Made by a program: the position numbers and the translations under genes
From: Armatimonadota bacterium
GTDB lineage: Bacteria; Armatimonadota; Hebobacteria; Hebobacterales; WVXJ01
Direction of reading: 5' to 3'
DNA: 5,813 nucleotides
Assembly: GCA_011773575.1 (NCBI GenBank)
Contig: WVXJ01000004.1
Span: 1 to 5,813 of the forward strand
The notes under the pieces: model-generated
The model's input: only the letters and a program-made list of their open reading frames with translations
Told to the model about the DNA's origin: nothing
Database searches by the model: none
In this document: positions 5,037 to 5,813 of the stretch, in pieces
Numbering within the stretch: the stretch's first letter is position 1
Layout: every line of letters begins with the position of its first letter

Positions 5037-5813
5037 TCAGGCCAAACGGCGGAGGAGGGGGGTCAGGATGACGGCGAGGAGGAATCTGACGACGATGAGC
5101 CAGAACCAGTGGCCGCCGATGGCGATGAAGAGGAGGGGGTCTTCCAACATGGAGTGACAGATGCCGAGGAAGATGCCGACTGTGCGAGCATCGGCAGGTT
5201 TCACCGCTCCCGCGCGGCCCAGTGCGATCAGCGCCCCCGCGCCATATACGATGCCGAAGATGAGCCCGATGAGCAGAGGTGCCAGCGCGCTCTCACCCAG
5301 GCCGAAACGATTCAGAAACAGTGAAAGTCTGTGGGCGGCGCGCGGCAAAACCTTTCTGGCTCTGGCAATTTCGGAGATGACGGTAATCGGCATAATGATA
5401 GCGAGTATGAGGCCCAGCAGTTTCACACATCCTAGGGCTGCTTTGGCCATGCATTCAGAGAACGGTAAGGTCTGAGGCGAGAAAGCGGCAGTGGATATGG
5501 GAGAGGCGGCGACCTGTTCCCGATAAAGCAGGGCATAAAGGACCCCGACCAGCACAGACAAGGCGAGGCGCATGAAGGTTATTCGCGCGGCGCGTGCCCC
5601 CATTTTCTGGAGGACGGCCCACTCCATGGGAAGGGCATGGCAGATGAGGAGCATTAATCCTATCTGGGTTACGGCGGAGGAGGATAATTCGAGCGCGTTC
5701 AATGCTCCCAGGGCAGCATAGATACTGGCGAACCATCCGGTCAACAGGACTATGGCGGCCTCACCCGGCAGCCCGAATATCTTCATTGTGGGGCGGAGCC
5801 AGTTTGCGAGGAT
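5037..5813 (-). CDS. Gate-domain (nucleoside recognition-like) membrane protein, N-terminus outside the window
   Basis: The visible 258 codons encode a highly hydrophobic protein with about seven or eight helices and an internal repeat. Numbering from the Met at 5786, GLPGEAAIVLLTG...IYAALGAL (5-29) matches GLGESALAPLLIG...IVYGAGAL (162-186). In each half this is followed by a helix ending in (I)CHxxxxE: CHALPME (49-55) and CHSMLED (210-216). GLPGEAA and the doubled plan fit the gate/nucleoside-recognition family (Pfam Gate, PF07670), which includes spore maturation proteins A/B and the gate regions of FeoB iron transporters. Translation continues in frame from the ATG at 5786 to the window edge (ILANWLRPT) with no stop. 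No ribosome binding site precedes that ATG, and family members have similar sequence before GLPGE, so the real start is probably beyond 5813. The substrate is unknown. The NicO-like neighbour makes a metal ion or small solute a reasonable guess. Confidence 0.75.
   Translation of the reverse strand: MLANWLRPTMKIFGLPGEAAIVLLTGWFASIYAALGALNALELSSSAVTQIGLMLLICHALPMEWAVLQKMGARAARITFMRLALSVLVGVLYALLYREQVAASPISTAAFSPQTLPFSECMAKAALGCVKLLGLILAIIMPITVISEIARARKVLPRAAHRLSLFLNRFGLGESALAPLLIGLIFGIVYGAGALIALGRAGAVKPADARTVGIFLGICHSMLEDPLLFIAIGGHWFWLIVVRFLLAVILTPLLRRLA

Noticed and set aside
4920..5475. Plus-strand open frames opposite the two membrane protein genes
   Set aside because: They are antisense shadows of highly hydrophobic genes. 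Their acidic or Pro/Ser-rich content is what the complement of Leu- and Ala-rich codons gives.

Overview
All five recognisable genes in this window lie on the minus strand, so transcription runs from high to low coordinates. The genes have Shine-Dalgarno-like leaders (the best is AGGAGG before the gene starting at 1954) and bacterial-type signal and membrane segments. The intergenic DNA is crowded with small GC-rich palindromes. This suggests a bacterium, probably an uncultured, repeat-rich lineage. The ferredoxin-type subunit of a 2-oxoacid:ferredoxin oxidoreductase fits an anaerobic or low-redox metabolism. I cannot name the phylum from the sequence.

Layout in transcription order. (1) 5813-5037: a multi-pass membrane protein with two internally repeated 'gate' (nucleoside recognition-like) domains; its N-terminus is cut off by the window edge. 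(2) 4888-4175: a six-helix membrane protein of the NicO/UreH/SafE-like class, with a HxxxxxPDH motif in helix 1 and a cytoplasmic loop holding 13 histidines in 29 residues. It follows gene 1 after 148 bp. (3) 4174-3869: a gene-free gap with repeat fragments. (4) 3868-2828: a 346-residue secreted protein that looks like two related beta-rich modules. (5) 2827-1955: an 873-bp gene-free stretch packed with dispersed repeats and hairpins. (6) 1954-587: a 455-residue coiled-coil protein with a two-helix membrane hairpin. (7) 586-258: a gap carrying a good sigma70-type promoter. (8) 257-15: a two-cluster ferredoxin (KorD-like), followed at 11 by the first codons of another gene, presumably the next oxidoreductase subunit.

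The genes seem to form at least three separate transcriptional blocks rather than one pathway. The oxidoreductase operon leaves the window on the left. The two membrane transport-like genes may act together on a metal ion or small solute. The secreted protein and the coiled-coil protein each stand alone.

The most unusual material is non-coding. One repeat family has three copies (2236-2272, 2351-2395, 4112-4159), each with a conserved 5' block followed by a small hairpin whose stem bases change in a paired way. A second family has two copies on either side of the secreted-protein gene and is built on 10-bp tandem units. No CRISPR array, insertion sequence, tRNA, rRNA or convincing intrinsic terminator was seen.
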